Assembly: GCA_029531795.1 (NCBI GenBank)
Contig: JAPEIS010000018.1
Location: forward strand, 248,001 to 312,000
Source: Sclerotinia nivalis
Lineage: Eukaryota; Ascomycota; Leotiomycetes; Helotiales; Sclerotiniaceae
DNA: 64,000 nt
Reading direction: 5' to 3'
The notes beneath the pieces were generated by a model. It had not been told where the DNA came from. It saw only the letters and a list, made by a program, of their open reading frames with translations, and ran no database searches. Each line of letters begins with the position of its first letter. Positions within the stretch are counted from its first letter, which is position 1. Below are positions 47,844 through 58,944 of this stretch, piece after piece. A program made the position numbers and the translations under genes.

Positions 47844-49033
47844 ATGTTGAAGTCGCCATCACTGAGCAGATCTCAAGCTTCCCCTACTCTCTACCACTAT
47901 GCACCTACTGCGACACGACCCTCACTGTCGCGCAGAACATCGGCTGCGAACAAACCTTCTCCCTCGTCACAATCACAACAGCAACCGATACCCCAGTCGC
48001 AACCAAAGAAATGGGTCTATGTTGACGCTTCTACTCAGTGGAGCCCTCCCATGATGCCTTCTAGTATGGCAGATGGAACGTCGACGCCGGTGCAAGTGAA
48101 AGTTGAGGATTTTCCTCCAGAACCCACTATTGCGCCAGAACAACCCAACGTTGATGTTTCACGAGGTATAAACCCACCAATACAACCGGAATCGCCAAGT
48201 ATGAAGAGAAGGCAATCGGCAATCGATGATGCGCATATTGCTAGCAAAAGGGTTTCATCCCCGAAGAGAGTGAAACCTCAAGCGACGGTGAAGATTCTAC
48301 CTCGGAACTATGAGCATTGCGAGGAAGAGGATATGGTCATTCTCATAGCTAGTATGATTGCTGAATTGATTCAAAGAAACGATCTTCTTCCTCCCCAGAA
48401 CGGAGTGTTAACACGCTTTCATTCTAGGTATGCATGTGTATATGTTTGTGTTCATATGCTTCTATACTAACGGTTTCTAGATCACCTCCTGGGATTTCTG
48501 TTCTTGATTACCTCCGTCGACTTGCAAAGCATGCCACTCTAAAACCTCCTCTCTTACTCTCCATGGTTTACTATATCGATCAACTTTGCGCTTCATATCC
48601 CGCATTTACAATCACAACCTTAACTGTTCATCGATTCTTGATTACGGCAGCGACAGTGGCCTCAAAGGGACTCTCGGATATTTTTTGGAACAATTCGACG
48701 TACGCGAGAGTTGGGGGTGTCAAATTGGCAGAATTAGGATTGCTAGAGCTTGAATTTTTACACAGAGTCGACTGGAAAATAATTCCCAAGCCTGAAATGT
48801 TGACCGATTATTATAAAGGGTTAATTGAGCGAAACGACCGTTACAGGATGGAAGGAGATTTGTCTGATGAATCAGACGAATTGGATGATGATGATGAAGA
48901 AAGCGACGAACCTGATACCCCCGAGCAGACCGAGCTTGGAATTGACGCAAATATGAGAGACTCGGAGGGAGATGCTCTAAATCATAAGACAAAGTCTAGA
49001 CAAGAAGAAACTTCACAGTCAAGAGCGCCCTAA
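47844..49033 (+). CDS. PHO80: Pho80/PREG-type cyclin
   Basis: Exons 47844-48427 and 48481-49033 give 378 residues. The cyclin box (~185-330) matches Pho80 closely in its landmarks: LTRFHSRSPPGISVLDYL across the splice, MVYYIDQLC, LTVHRFLITAATVASKG, YARVGGVKLAELGLLELEFL and a WKIIP. The ~180-residue N-terminal extension is Ser/Pro/Gln-rich with a basic KRRQSAIDD patch; the C-terminus is acidic (DESDELDDDDEESDE). Pho80 with the kinase Pho85 phosphorylates the Pho4/NUC-1 activator and keeps phosphate-starvation genes off when phosphate is plentiful; PREG is the Neurospora counterpart. It lies near a phosphate transporter gene of the same pathway. Confidence 0.9.
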
Positions 49034-49483
49034 TTGCGTCTTCACAATTATCATAATACCCCTTTCCTCTTTCGCCGTGATGCTTTGGTTTTCTGGCGTT
49101 GGGAAGGAGTATTTTTTACACGGCATTGACGAATAGATCAAGGGGCGCCTTGGCTTTGTCCATGAGGAAATGATGTATATATCCAAGTTGAAATGCAAAT
49201 AATTTCATTTGCCAAACCAAGTATTTGTAGAAAATTGTTACTTATTTTAAACATTAACAGCCATACGCCAAACCAAATGTACTAGGTAGACAAATAAACT
49301 CTCAGCCTTGTAGCCTCAAGGCTCAAGGTTACATAGTAGTTGACCCACAGCATGGAATCTGGAACCTCGAACACGCTAAACACATTACGTAATCACAGCC
49401 TGCCCAGAACCGCTCCACGAACCTCGAACCTCAAAGCTCCAGCTAAGCTCCATCAATCAAGCCAACCCGGCCCGACCACCACA
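49034..49483. other. Spacer between the cyclin gene and EMC10
   Basis: Cyclin 3' UTR and EMC10 leader. An upstream in-frame ATG at 49,340 would add 48 residues before the signal peptide; I rejected it because the signal peptide should be N-terminal. Confidence 0.5.
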
Positions 49484-50186
49484 ATGAAGTCCAGCAGTTT
49501 CCTCCTCGCACTCTGCGCACACATCCTCCCCATCACCGCAGCCATAACCGAACAAACAGACACAGCAACAATCTACATCCAACCCCTCGTCTCCGACTCC
49601 GCATACCCACTAGCAACCATATCCTACAACCCCTCCACACTCTCCGCCTCTCTCCTCTCCTACGAACCGCCCGTCGAGCTGCTCCCCTCCTTATCCTCCT
49701 CATCTTCCCCCCTCGAAAACCTCGCCCTAACCGGTACATTCGACACCCAAACCTCCGTCTTCAAATCCTCCACTTCGCTACTCTCCCTCGACAATTTCCA
49801 AAAAGGTTATAAACCCACCATCCTCCTAACGCTCGATTCGCAAGGCGCGGTCTTGGGGGTTACGATAAGGAGTGGAGTGATAGATGCAGGTGCTACGAGG
49901 GATTTTGCGCCAAAGGTGGAGGTTAGACGGATGGTTGCGGGGAAGGAACCATTTCTAGGGCCGAATGTGGTGTTGAGTAAGGAAGGGAAGTTGGAGGGGG
50001 AGGTGGTGGAGAAGACGTTTTTGCAAAAGTGAGTTGGGTTTTCTTTTTGGCTTTTGGGAAGGGGGGTGGATGGGGAGCGTTGAGTGATGGATGGATGGAT
50101 GTGCTAACGATGTGTCAAATTATAGGTATTGGTGGGTTCTTTTAGGAGCAGCAATGTTGACGATGACTGCTGGAGGTTCTGAATAA
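49484..50186 (+). CDS. EMC10: ER membrane protein complex subunit 10
   Basis: Exons 49484-50028 and 50126-50186 (GTGAGT donor, GTGCTAAC branch site) give 201 residues. The start at 49,484 gives a signal peptide (SSSFLLALCAHILPITA). A lumenal beta-rich domain follows: ATIYIQPL, LATISYNP, TILLTLDSQGAVLGVTIR and DFAPKVEVRR. A single TM segment at the C-terminus reads FLQKYWWVLLGAAMLTMTAGG, characteristic of fungal EMC10. The EMC inserts and folds multipass proteins in the ER. The tiny second exon encodes nearly only the TM anchor. Confidence 0.85.
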
Positions 50187-50784
50187 ACTGGCTAGGCACT
50201 GGAGTCTGGATTAGAGATATGTTTGGGATGCTCGGGCATTGGACAAATTCATCAGTTGTTCTCATGGCGGATGTTCTTGAAACGACATACTGATTGGACC
50301 TCCTGGTCGGTTTATGACGGGAATCGGTAAATAAAACTATCAGAAAAAAATGACATCACTCGCAATATGATGTGGCAGTGATGTGAGAGTCTTCTTGGTA
50401 GCCAGAAGTAAGGAAGTTACCAGACGAGTCGGGACATCACCACGTAATAGACCCCATTAATCAATCAATGAGTAGCAGCCTCGTCGAAAAGAGGGAATAT
50501 TATTACCTACGATACCTAAAAATTAAAAATTTAGGGCAGAATGATTAGGGAGCCCATGATTTTTGAACCGTGTTACACCAACTCCAAGATACGAGGATTA
50601 TATACGGAAGGATTTTGAATGTACTCGCCTTTTGATCATTTAGTCAAGTGAGTCAACTACAGGTTTACAGATCACAAATGAGGAAATACTTCCAAGGATG
50701 GATATCAACCATTTTACGAGAGAGATATTCACCCCACCATCAACCCCCCAAAAAGCATCACAAATTTTATAATAAATAATTTTA
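50187..50784. other. Convergent 3' region of EMC10 and the nucleotide-sugar transporter
   Basis: No gene. The two genes converge here. Confidence 0.5.
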
Positions 50785-52327
50785 CTAGCCCACCTTCCCG
50801 TTACTAGTACTACTCCTATGTCTACTCGCCCCCTTCTTTCTCCCCCCATCTAAACTATACAAGCCGCCCGCAAAAAACACCAAACAGGCACCCACCAACG
50901 TCCCAGGACTGAGTCTATTCCCAAATAACCAAATACTCAACAGTAAACTAACCAATTTCCTCACATTCAACACAATGGTAACCGTCAGCGCCGACGATGC
51001 AGCCGCGAGGAGATTCACTCCGCGGATACACGCATATTGCGTAAGGACGTTCATGGCGAGATATACGAGTTGGCTTGGTAAATAGATGTGCGAGAGTTTG
51101 GTGAGGAGATCCGAGGGGAGTGATTGCAGGGTTTCGAGGATGGGGAGGGTGAGCGGGGTTGAGGAGGCTAGTTTGAGGAGTTGTCGGTGCATGGAGGGGA
51201 GGAAGGGGGCGAAGAGGGGGAGGGCGAGTAAGTGTGAGTAGAAGAGGTTTTCTTTCCAGTGCGGCCCGTATTCTTTGTAGGTTTCTTCGGTGTAGAGACC
51301 CATTATTGCGGAGAGAACTTGGGCGATGAAGAGGATTATGAGGCCGGTGTTGAAGGAGGGGATGTCTTCGTCTACTTTTCCGTTCTGGGGAAGATTGTTA
51401 GTGAGGGCTGAGAAGCTGAGAAGTATATGCATGGTATTAATACCTTAGATTGCGCATCAGACCAAGCTGCTGTCACTACTCCAATTGTTAGGAGAGTAAC
51501 AGCTATAACCTGTATTCTAGAAAATCGTTTCCCCCATACATATCCCGCAGCTAAAGTTGTAATACTGCCTCCAGATCGTAAGATAATGTGCATTGGCACC
51601 GATATATTGTAGCTAAAAGCATGATTATTCAGAACATTTATAGTAAAAAATAAAACGATATTTATAATCCATCGACGTATAGGGACACGATTCGGAGTGA
51701 GAAATAGCGGGGGTCGACTTCGATTGAATTGGGAGATGTAGCCAGTTACGGCTACAAAGAGGAATTGGACAAATGTCATAAGAGTTCCTTCAGAAAGTTA
51801 GAATGGTATTCGAGGAGGCTGCTCGTGGAGGGGCGTACCGCTATCTGGCTCGACTCTGTTTTCATCATTGTCAGCGGGTTACTTGGAACCAATATAACCT
51901 CAAAAGCAAGGGAGTCAAAACTTACTTGACAATAGCTTCTAACGCGAAGACCTAAGTTTATAATAAGCCCCTCATCCCTCACAACACCCTAGACGCGTAA
52001 AAAAAGCGTAAAAAAAGGACTCACATTCGAACAGCACCCTCCAAAAATCAACCCAAGCATAGCACCCACAGCCAACCATTGAGGAATCGTCTCAATAAAA
52101 ATGCGCCCCGCCACAGCGAGCATCTTTGAAGTCCTCGATCTTTTATCATTGATGCCATACATCTCCGCCTTCTCCAACGACGGAGCAGCATTAATAACCT
52201 TTGGGGCTACGACATCACCATCAACATTCGAAGCTTGCAAATCTCGAAGCGTGGATCGACGACGTTGAACCGTCATCGGGGCTTGCTGCTGGTTACCAGC
52301 AGAATCGGCTCGGCGTCGTCGAGCCAT
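50785..52327 (-). CDS. YEA4: UDP-N-acetylglucosamine transporter (Yea4/SLC35B4 type, UAA family)
   Basis: Exons 52327-52025, 51951-51926, 51855-51839, 51787-51444 and 51384-50785 on the minus strand give 429 residues. Exons 2 and 3 are only 26 and 17 nt; without them the frame and the conserved FALEAIVKVEPDSGTLMTF are lost. Hydrophobic segments number about ten: GAMLGLIFGGCCSNV, LMTFVQFLFVAVTGY, HAFSYNISVPMHIILRSGGS, IQVIAVTLLTIGVVTAAWSD and so on to GTLVGACLVFFAGGLYSL. NHAFSYNISVPMHIILRSG is diagnostic for the UAA family. The protein should move UDP-GlcNAc into ER or Golgi for chitin and glycan synthesis. The ~80-residue Arg-rich cytosolic N-terminus is longer than in yeast. Confidence 0.9.
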
Positions 52328-52617
52328 TCATTCATGAATCTTCACGCCTCCCTGACTAAACCCGTGTGTTTACTGTTTGGGTGGCGGAATTGGTGCGTTT
52401 CTAGGGAAATTGCGTGGATGCGCTTTTGCGTTCTGGGAATGGATAGGTTTGGGATGAGGATGAGGATGTTCCAGATTTCTAGGTACCGATTGGACACGGT
52501 ACGAGAGGAGGGATATGAAATTTGATAGCTCAGCAGCTGGCGTGATATATATCAGAAAAAGAAAATAATTGTGAGATAGATAGAGTTGGAATCTGACACG
52601 TAGATGCAACACTACTG

Positions 52618-52648
<31 letters not shown>

Positions 52649-53954
52649 GTTTTGGCTTTTAATAATCCCCCAATTGCGCTCTGCAAGGATAAGCAAATTC
52701 AAGCTTCGGGCTTATTTTTATGTACCGTTTATTTGGTGGATGGATGCAAAAGTTGAGTTTTAGGGCATTCATTTATACTATTTAAACAAGGCACGACCTC
52801 GAGATATGTACCTAGGTAGGTACAGTAATATATAATAGAGGGCAACATGCAAATGGGTACCCTAGCAGTAAGGCGAACGACTGAAATGGATGTTAGCAAA
52901 TCAGAATGACGATGGAATCAGAAATGATTAAAATTGAAGATCAATCCATTCATCAATAGGGTTAGTGAATTATGGTTCACCCAGCTTTTAGAGGCCCTGG
53001 AAGGCTGGAACTTGTACCATGGTCCCTGTAAAGTCCCTGAAAAACTGGCATTTGATTTGTCGCATTTTCGATTGCCGAATCACCTCGGGAGTCACTTAAG
53101 GTTGTTTAAAGCTTAAGTTTTTCTTCGGTGCGAATTATTCCTAGATCCCTTATCCCATTGTCAAGTGCCGATTCTGGTTGAAGAACTACTTAAATGCAGG
53201 TGCGTTGCGCGCTTAAGCATGAGGCCCTCACCAACTGTTGGAAGATGGAAGTCTATCTACAGCCTTGCTGCCAAAGGTCTTTGTGAAGAGATTGTTTGCA
53301 AGTAAGGCGAAGGAATCTCTCTCATCTTAATTTTTACGGCTTACTCGTAAACTATGGACGAATGAATCAAAGTTGATTAGCTCACCGGGGGACAATTACT
53401 AGGGACAGCCTCATGGGTGACATTGTGAGCTGATTATTCTCCTCGAGGATCCTAGGACTTACTTCATGTGAAAGTAAGAATGACATTACTGATCCCTTCC
53501 TGAGCCGCAAGTACAGCTAGTGCTATCATAATATCTTCCCAGTGAGGATTCGTATATTCTCACATAAATCCGTTCGTTCATCAAGAACTCAATAGACAAG
53601 TTGTGTCAACGATTCCTCAAAGGTCTTTTCATTCGGCTTGTGTGTTCTTTAGCTGTAAATATAGAAGTGAAATCCAGTGATTTAATAAGGGTACTGCATT
53701 CGAAAATGCTCACGAATAATCGTAGTCAATATCAAAAACCGCCGGCGGTATTCTCTGATCCTCAATTTATCAAACTATCCATGCCTAAAAGATCTTTTAC
53801 ACCAACTTATCAAGAAGAAACCCCTCAAAACAAACTGGAAGAAAACTCCGAACCGTACATCGTCTAAAACGGAAGAAGGTTCCAAAAATACAGCTCATCC
53901 AACTCTGAAGAAACAAGTTACAAACAACATCTATCATTATCTAAGCATACCCAT
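52328..53954. other. Gene-free spacer with a T8-G19 run
   Basis: Promoter of the UDP-GlcNAc transporter and further non-coding DNA. Holds TTTTTTTT directly followed by 19 G (52,631-52,649) and the near-palindrome GTACCTAGGTAGGTAC at 52,808-52,823. No protein-like frame except a weak 88-codon stretch at 53,601. Confidence 0.45.
52623..52653 (+). repeat. Homopolymer junction: T-run followed by 19 G
   Basis: Eight T, then 19 G, then four T. A G-run of this length is rare in fungal DNA and can form a G-quadruplex; it is also prone to length errors in assembly. Confidence 0.85.
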
Positions 53955-54326
53955 TCAAAGCTGACCTTTCCCACCATCAATAGAATAATTCTTCCACATC
54001 TTAACCCCAACATCACTTTCACTACTACCTCTAATTCTCGAAGCAATAATTTGTTTCCGCGCTAGCCATTCTTCTCTGGACTCAAGACTTCCTCTTCGTA
54101 GTAGATATGTACCGTCATCATCCTCATCAATATCTCCATCATCTTTCAATAGAGCACCATGCTCTTCAATTGACGATGTTCGACGATCAGTGGAGTGAAA
54201 GTGGTGAAAAAAAGGATTGGAATGGATGTGGGAGTGTTTAGGGGATTTGGTGGAGGAATTGGAGGAGGAGGTTTGTGATGTGGGAGTTGAAGAGGAAATT
54301 GGTTGGTGGGATGATATGTTACCCAT
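53955..54326 (-). CDS. Small protein with N-myristoylation signal
   Basis: A single-exon frame of 123 residues. It starts MGNISSHQ: Gly2 and Ser6 fit the N-myristoyltransferase rule. A Ser/Thr- and His-rich disordered segment follows (~10-50), then an acidic patch (DDGDIDEDDDGTYLLRRGS), and a basic, likely helical segment SREEWLARKQIIASRIRG. No domain is recognised. The composition is balanced and the start is well placed, so I take it as a real gene. A peripheral membrane role follows from the lipid signal only. Confidence 0.6.
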   Translation of the reverse strand: MGNISSHQPISSSTPTSQTSSSNSSTKSPKHSHIHSNPFFHHFHSTDRRTSSIEEHGALLKDDGDIDEDDDGTYLLRRGSLESREEWLARKQIIASRIRGSSESDVGVKMWKNYSIDGGKGQL

Positions 54327-56153
54327 TGTTTATTTGTTTTGGTTATATATATGGCTTTAGTAGCTGTAGAAATAACTCCTAAATTGATGCGAGAGAAGAC
54401 GATGACATGCAATAGATCAGTGATGAGAAGATTGATAAACGAACGGCGATCACAAGCGTGCGCAGTCCTACGTTCGCTTGATCTCAATATATTATTCTCG
54501 GGACTCCGTTGCTCGCTCTTATTCCAACATTCAAATTCGTCGTCGGCCAGTCTAATGTACCAGATACCGTCAATTGCGTAGGCATCGTACTTTCCTTCAG
54601 CCTTACAGTCTATGGTCAACAACCCGATGACACCCATAATCTATTTGATGACATTAATCGAAGATATTTATCGGGCTACAAGCGACCCAAATCGTAAAAG
54701 TTAGTCCGTAGGCGCGCGACTACACTATATCCTATCCCGACCCGCGCGTTGGACGAAGAGACCAGGACAGACCAACATGTATCTGCATAGGGCAAATTAG
54801 GCATTATTTTCTAGAGGCACCGAGGCAGCGAAATAGAATTATGAAAGAGGGTCAGCTAGCAACAATATCGTATAATTTGTCATCTGAATACAATCGGGAG
54901 AACGACGCTATACTAAAGGATATGCTTTTTATCATCTAACCTTGCATAGCATATTAGCATCTTCACAATACACACCTTTCCCTCTCTTGTCCATGATCGA
55001 TTCGTGCAGAAATCCACCTCTCTCTGCTACATCTCTTTCCCGAAAATTCCCCTATAAGATGATCTTCATAATACTTTCCTCTTTCTAAGTAAAAGCACAC
55101 CAAGGAAGACGGCGAGGAAAAATACCTACTCGGTACGGTTAAGATTATATCATTAATCAAACAAAACAATATTTAAGCAAAATTTAATCACCAGATAAAT
55201 CTCAAACATTCTTTAAATTTTGACTCCTGCAGTTGTATACAACCGTACCCTCGATTTATATGAGCCTTGAGTATAATGAGTTGTGTTATTTGAGGGTTAA
55301 GGTGAGAGGTTTTTGAGTGGATGGGAATGTGTATGTGGTTGGAGGATATGTCTTCATGTAATTGATATGTTTCTTTTCGGTATTTAAATGAGTTCTAAAG
55401 ATATCGTTTGAGGTTTATTCATATAGTATTTAGTGAAGATTGGGGAGTATTTGAAAATCGGAAATCTCACGACAGCTAAATTGCATTTCTTCAAAAAAAA
55501 AATGCCTCCAATTCAGCAACCATCTCGTCAATCCCGAAGGAACTTGCACAAATCAGTATCTCAAATCATGCAGCACTTCCCATTTCGAAGTGGCTCAAAA
55601 CATCAAACATAATCACATCTTCAACATCTTCACCATGTAAACATCACATTTACAGCACCGAAAGAATAGTTAATAGTTAAAATATACATTCTCCAACATC
55701 CCCTTCACACCTCATTGACCTCGAACCCAAAGTATCTTCAAGCCCCAACACCCAAACTCCTATTAATCTAATACCAAACACCCAGAAACAATTGCCAGAA
55801 GTGGAATTCAATATACAAAGTCCAATGTCTCCTCGTGATCTTAAGTCTAGACATTACTGCCTTACACATAAGTAAAGCAGATTTCCCTCCCCTTCCACTT
55901 CCAGGAGTCTTATGAATTTGTAAATCCGTGCCGTGTTATTGGAATTTGGAAGGAGATCCATGATCAGACATGAGAGGAAGTATGACGCTGTAGTTGCGGC
56001 AGACATTGAATTAGAGTTTAGGGGATATCCAGCATAACAAGCGGACCCCAATCCGACATCATTTCTCTTACTCTCTTCCCTTCTCTTCTCATCTTGTCTC
56101 TTCTCGGCCAAACTTCAAGTCCCCTTATCCTGTCATAAACCAAACATACTAGT
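54327..56153. other. Spacer between two small acyl-signal genes
   Basis: AT-rich, with short frames on both strands (54,339-54,637; 54,963-55,169) without recognisable content. The left part would be the promoter of the myristoylation-signal gene and the right part the 3' UTR of the next one. Confidence 0.4.
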
Positions 56154-56570
56154 TCATCTCCGATACCCATTCCCATTCGCATTTCCATTCGCATCACCAT
56201 ACCCCTGTCCCGACTGTGCCGGCGCTTTATAACCCTGCTGAACAGCTCGCTGTGTATATCCCTGAGTCCCATGATTATCCCTGCCATCTCTTCCATCTTT
56301 CCCATCCCTCTCCCTATTCCCACCCATCGCTTGTACATGTCCCACTTGTCCCACCTGTCCCTTCCCAGAACTTCTCGAATGATAACTACCAGATCTCGAT
56401 CCATTTCGATCTCGATCTCTATAATCTATATTTGATGGTACGGATGAGGATCGACTATTTTGGTTTTGATTATTTTGATTATGGAATTCTTTCATTTGTT
56501 TTATTTCGTGGGGTTGGATTTTTTGTACGGGTTCGATGTGTTGGCCGCGGCGGGAGAAGCAGCAGCACAT
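56154..56570 (-). CDS. Small Cys-start, low-complexity protein with palmitoylation signal
   Basis: 138 residues, single exon. It starts MCCCFSRRGQ; a Cys triplet at residues 2-4 next to basic residues is a typical S-palmitoylation site. The rest is rich in Gln, Asn, Arg, Ser and Gly (QNNQNQNSRSSS, GRDGRDNHG, DANGNANGNG) and so disordered. I know no named family. A lipid-anchored peripheral membrane protein is the natural inference. It is the second small protein with an N-terminal acylation signal in this 2.6 kb, transcribed in the same direction. Confidence 0.55.
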   Translation of the reverse strand: MCCCFSRRGQHIEPVQKIQPHEIKQMKEFHNQNNQNQNSRSSSVPSNIDYRDRDRNGSRSGSYHSRSSGKGQVGQVGHVQAMGGNRERDGKDGRDGRDNHGTQGYTQRAVQQGYKAPAQSGQGYGDANGNANGNGYRR

Positions 56571-58120
56571 TTTTGGGGGTTTGAGGGGGTTGTTGTGGAT
56601 GGGGTTGGAAAGATTGAGAGGGGTTTGTGGGTGAGGGGAAAATGAGAGTGTGGGAGTATATATATATCGAATCTACACAGTAGATAGATAAATAACGTTA
56701 AAGAAAAAAATATCAAAATGAAACACAACAAACAAGCTTATATTTAAAGTCCCAGAAACCGATGCAATGCAAGGACTAGAAACGAATCAAAAAGATCTTT
56801 CATCCCCGCCTATATAAGCATACCACCTCTAAAAGAATCATGTTAGACAACCTCATCCCACCGCACCCACTACACTGCGGATTCGTATGCGCTACATACC
56901 TACCCATTTGTGAAATCCGCAATACAACCTATGTTTTTCTCCAGTACCAACTTCCATCTATTCACCCCAACCGTATGGATCTGAATGGCCTAACCCCCAG
57001 CCCAACTAATGCTTAACAGCATGCTGGCTGAGCGATGAGGTTTGCGGGCCCTGACCTTACACACATGTTTCAAAATATATGCTTAAGTATAAGCGCGGTT
57101 GGGGTCGCGATAAATTAATTGCTGCGGCAACTGTGCGGCGTGGTATTGAAGGATTTGGAGATGTAATGAACTGAAGAAACGAGGGATTTGATCATCTGAT
57201 AGGTTTACAGGAATACAATCAGATAAATTGCAGACATGGACGTGTCGGCGAAGGCTATTTTTTGGTGACCATAAATATTCCGCACAGAAATAGGGTTGTG
57301 AGCGCAATAGCCGCCGGATCCAGGTATCTGGATACCAAACCATTGGGTCAGATCCAGATCCTTTAGGATGCAAGAATCTTGGGGATACGCGTCATTACTT
57401 TAGCGGATTTTGGGGAAAGTTATGAATTATGTTATTCGCGGTATGGGATAAGTCTGGAAAAGGTCCCAACGTTCCAACCTCACTGGATCGGGGGAAAGGT
57501 TGAAAGGAAATGTCCACTTGTATTTCCTATGATTGTTGAACCCGGCTGGGATGAGAATAAAGATAAAGATGTGTAGTCAAACTCCAAACTTGCCGATTTT
57601 AGGCTTTTGGTTCAATACATTCTTAAATGCCTGGTGCTGATACCATCTGGTTTGTCCCACCATTCCCTTCTCACGATGTGTTGTCGTAATAGAAAATATG
57701 CAAGGAAATTCATTCATACAAAATATAGTGAAAGCTGCATTGATGGAGGGTAGGAAGAACCAGATCTACTATTAAAAAGAGCCGCTTGGCACATTAGAGT
57801 AGTAATTATAGACACTTTTCTTCCACCTTACAACAGTCTCCAATGATGAGTTGATCTTTTGCTCTCTATATCTTTGTGAATGCATGTGTGTGAATATAAG
57901 ATGGATGCCAATTATATACCATTAAGAACTTTCATAATATTGCCGCCGGCTATAAGAAATCAAATTCTTAAGTATGTTGCCTTCACACACCCACCTTCTT
58001 CGAACTAACTTGTCTGGTTGTTCGACACATAGGTCCTGGGATTGAACTCAAATACATTGATCATATCTCGTCATTCAACTACCAAATATGAACAAAATTA
58101 CATGGCTCCAGCTGCCACAT
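56571..58120. other. Gene-free spacer upstream of the Cys-start gene
   Basis: Holds the promoter of the minus-strand Cys-start gene and the 3' flank of EMC7. A TATATATATA stretch lies at 56,660-56,669. The frames at 57,083-57,576 do not look coding. Confidence 0.4.
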
Positions 58121-58944
58121 TCATCTGATAACCTCTCTTCCACCACTTGGAGCACTTCCCTCGTTCTTCTTTCCTCCAGATCCAGCCAACCAAGCTGCCG
58201 CATCAAAATTCTGCAAAGGGTTTGCGCCATTAGCACCACCTGTAAGTCCACCACTCTTCTGTCGCTCCTCAAATTCGGCTTTGAGTTCTGGGTCCACTGG
58301 AAAGAGATGGGGTTAGCATAGAAACAATATAAATAGATTGCATGGCATGGCTTAAAGCTTCATATCTGACTTTCAGAGCACCAAGATAAATAAATATACG
58401 TACTATTATCCATGAGATAAGGCATTCCAAACACAATAAGCATACTAAACCCAGCAATCAAAATCATAGGATTTTTCAATAAACTCAAAGGCGAGAATCC
58501 CACTCGCTCAACATAATAACTCTTCTCAACGAGCGCCTTAACTTCCGCAGTATATTTATCATCTCCGAGTTTAGATACCGGTATAGTTTCTCCCTTGTTA
58601 CTCCATTCGTTGGCGCGGAAAGTGGTGAAAGCTTCGATGGGTATGTGATTTGGCTCTGACGATGCAGGATGAATGTCAATTCGGAGAGGGATAAAAACGT
58701 GGGCTGGAGAAGAGACGGTGAGGAGATATGAACCGCTTGTTAGGTTGCGGAAGGAGAAGGAGTTGGATGTTGTGAGGGGCGCGGTATGTGTGTTAGAGAT
58801 GGTGCTGAGGATCGCGTGGGTGGAAGGTGGGAGAGTTGAGGGGTTTAGTTGGGGGGTTGTTGAGATTGTGAGGACGAGGTGGATCGCGAGGGTTGAGGGG
58901 AGGAGGGGGAGGAGCGAAAGGACGCTGATGGTTGGGAGACGCAT
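58121..58944 (-). CDS. EMC7: ER membrane protein complex subunit 7
   Basis: Exons 58944-58404 and 58296-58121 on the minus strand (GTACGT donor, GCTAAC branch site, CAG acceptor) give 238 residues. A signal peptide (ISVLSLLPLLPSTLA) leads into a lumenal beta-sandwich of the carbohydrate-binding-like type (NSFSFRNLTSGSYLLTV, FIPLRIDIHP). The TM and the following PYLMDNMDPELKAEFEE, joined across the intron, are the hallmark of EMC7: NPMILIAGFSMLIVFGMPYLMDN then DPEL. The cytosolic tail is Gly/Asn-rich. EMC7 is a peripheral lumenal/single-pass part of the insertase that also contains EMC10, encoded 8 kb away. Confidence 0.92.

Noticed and set aside
52370..52702. Minus-strand frame spanning the poly-G run
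   Set aside because: Its proline run is only the reverse of the G tract; no protein-like content.
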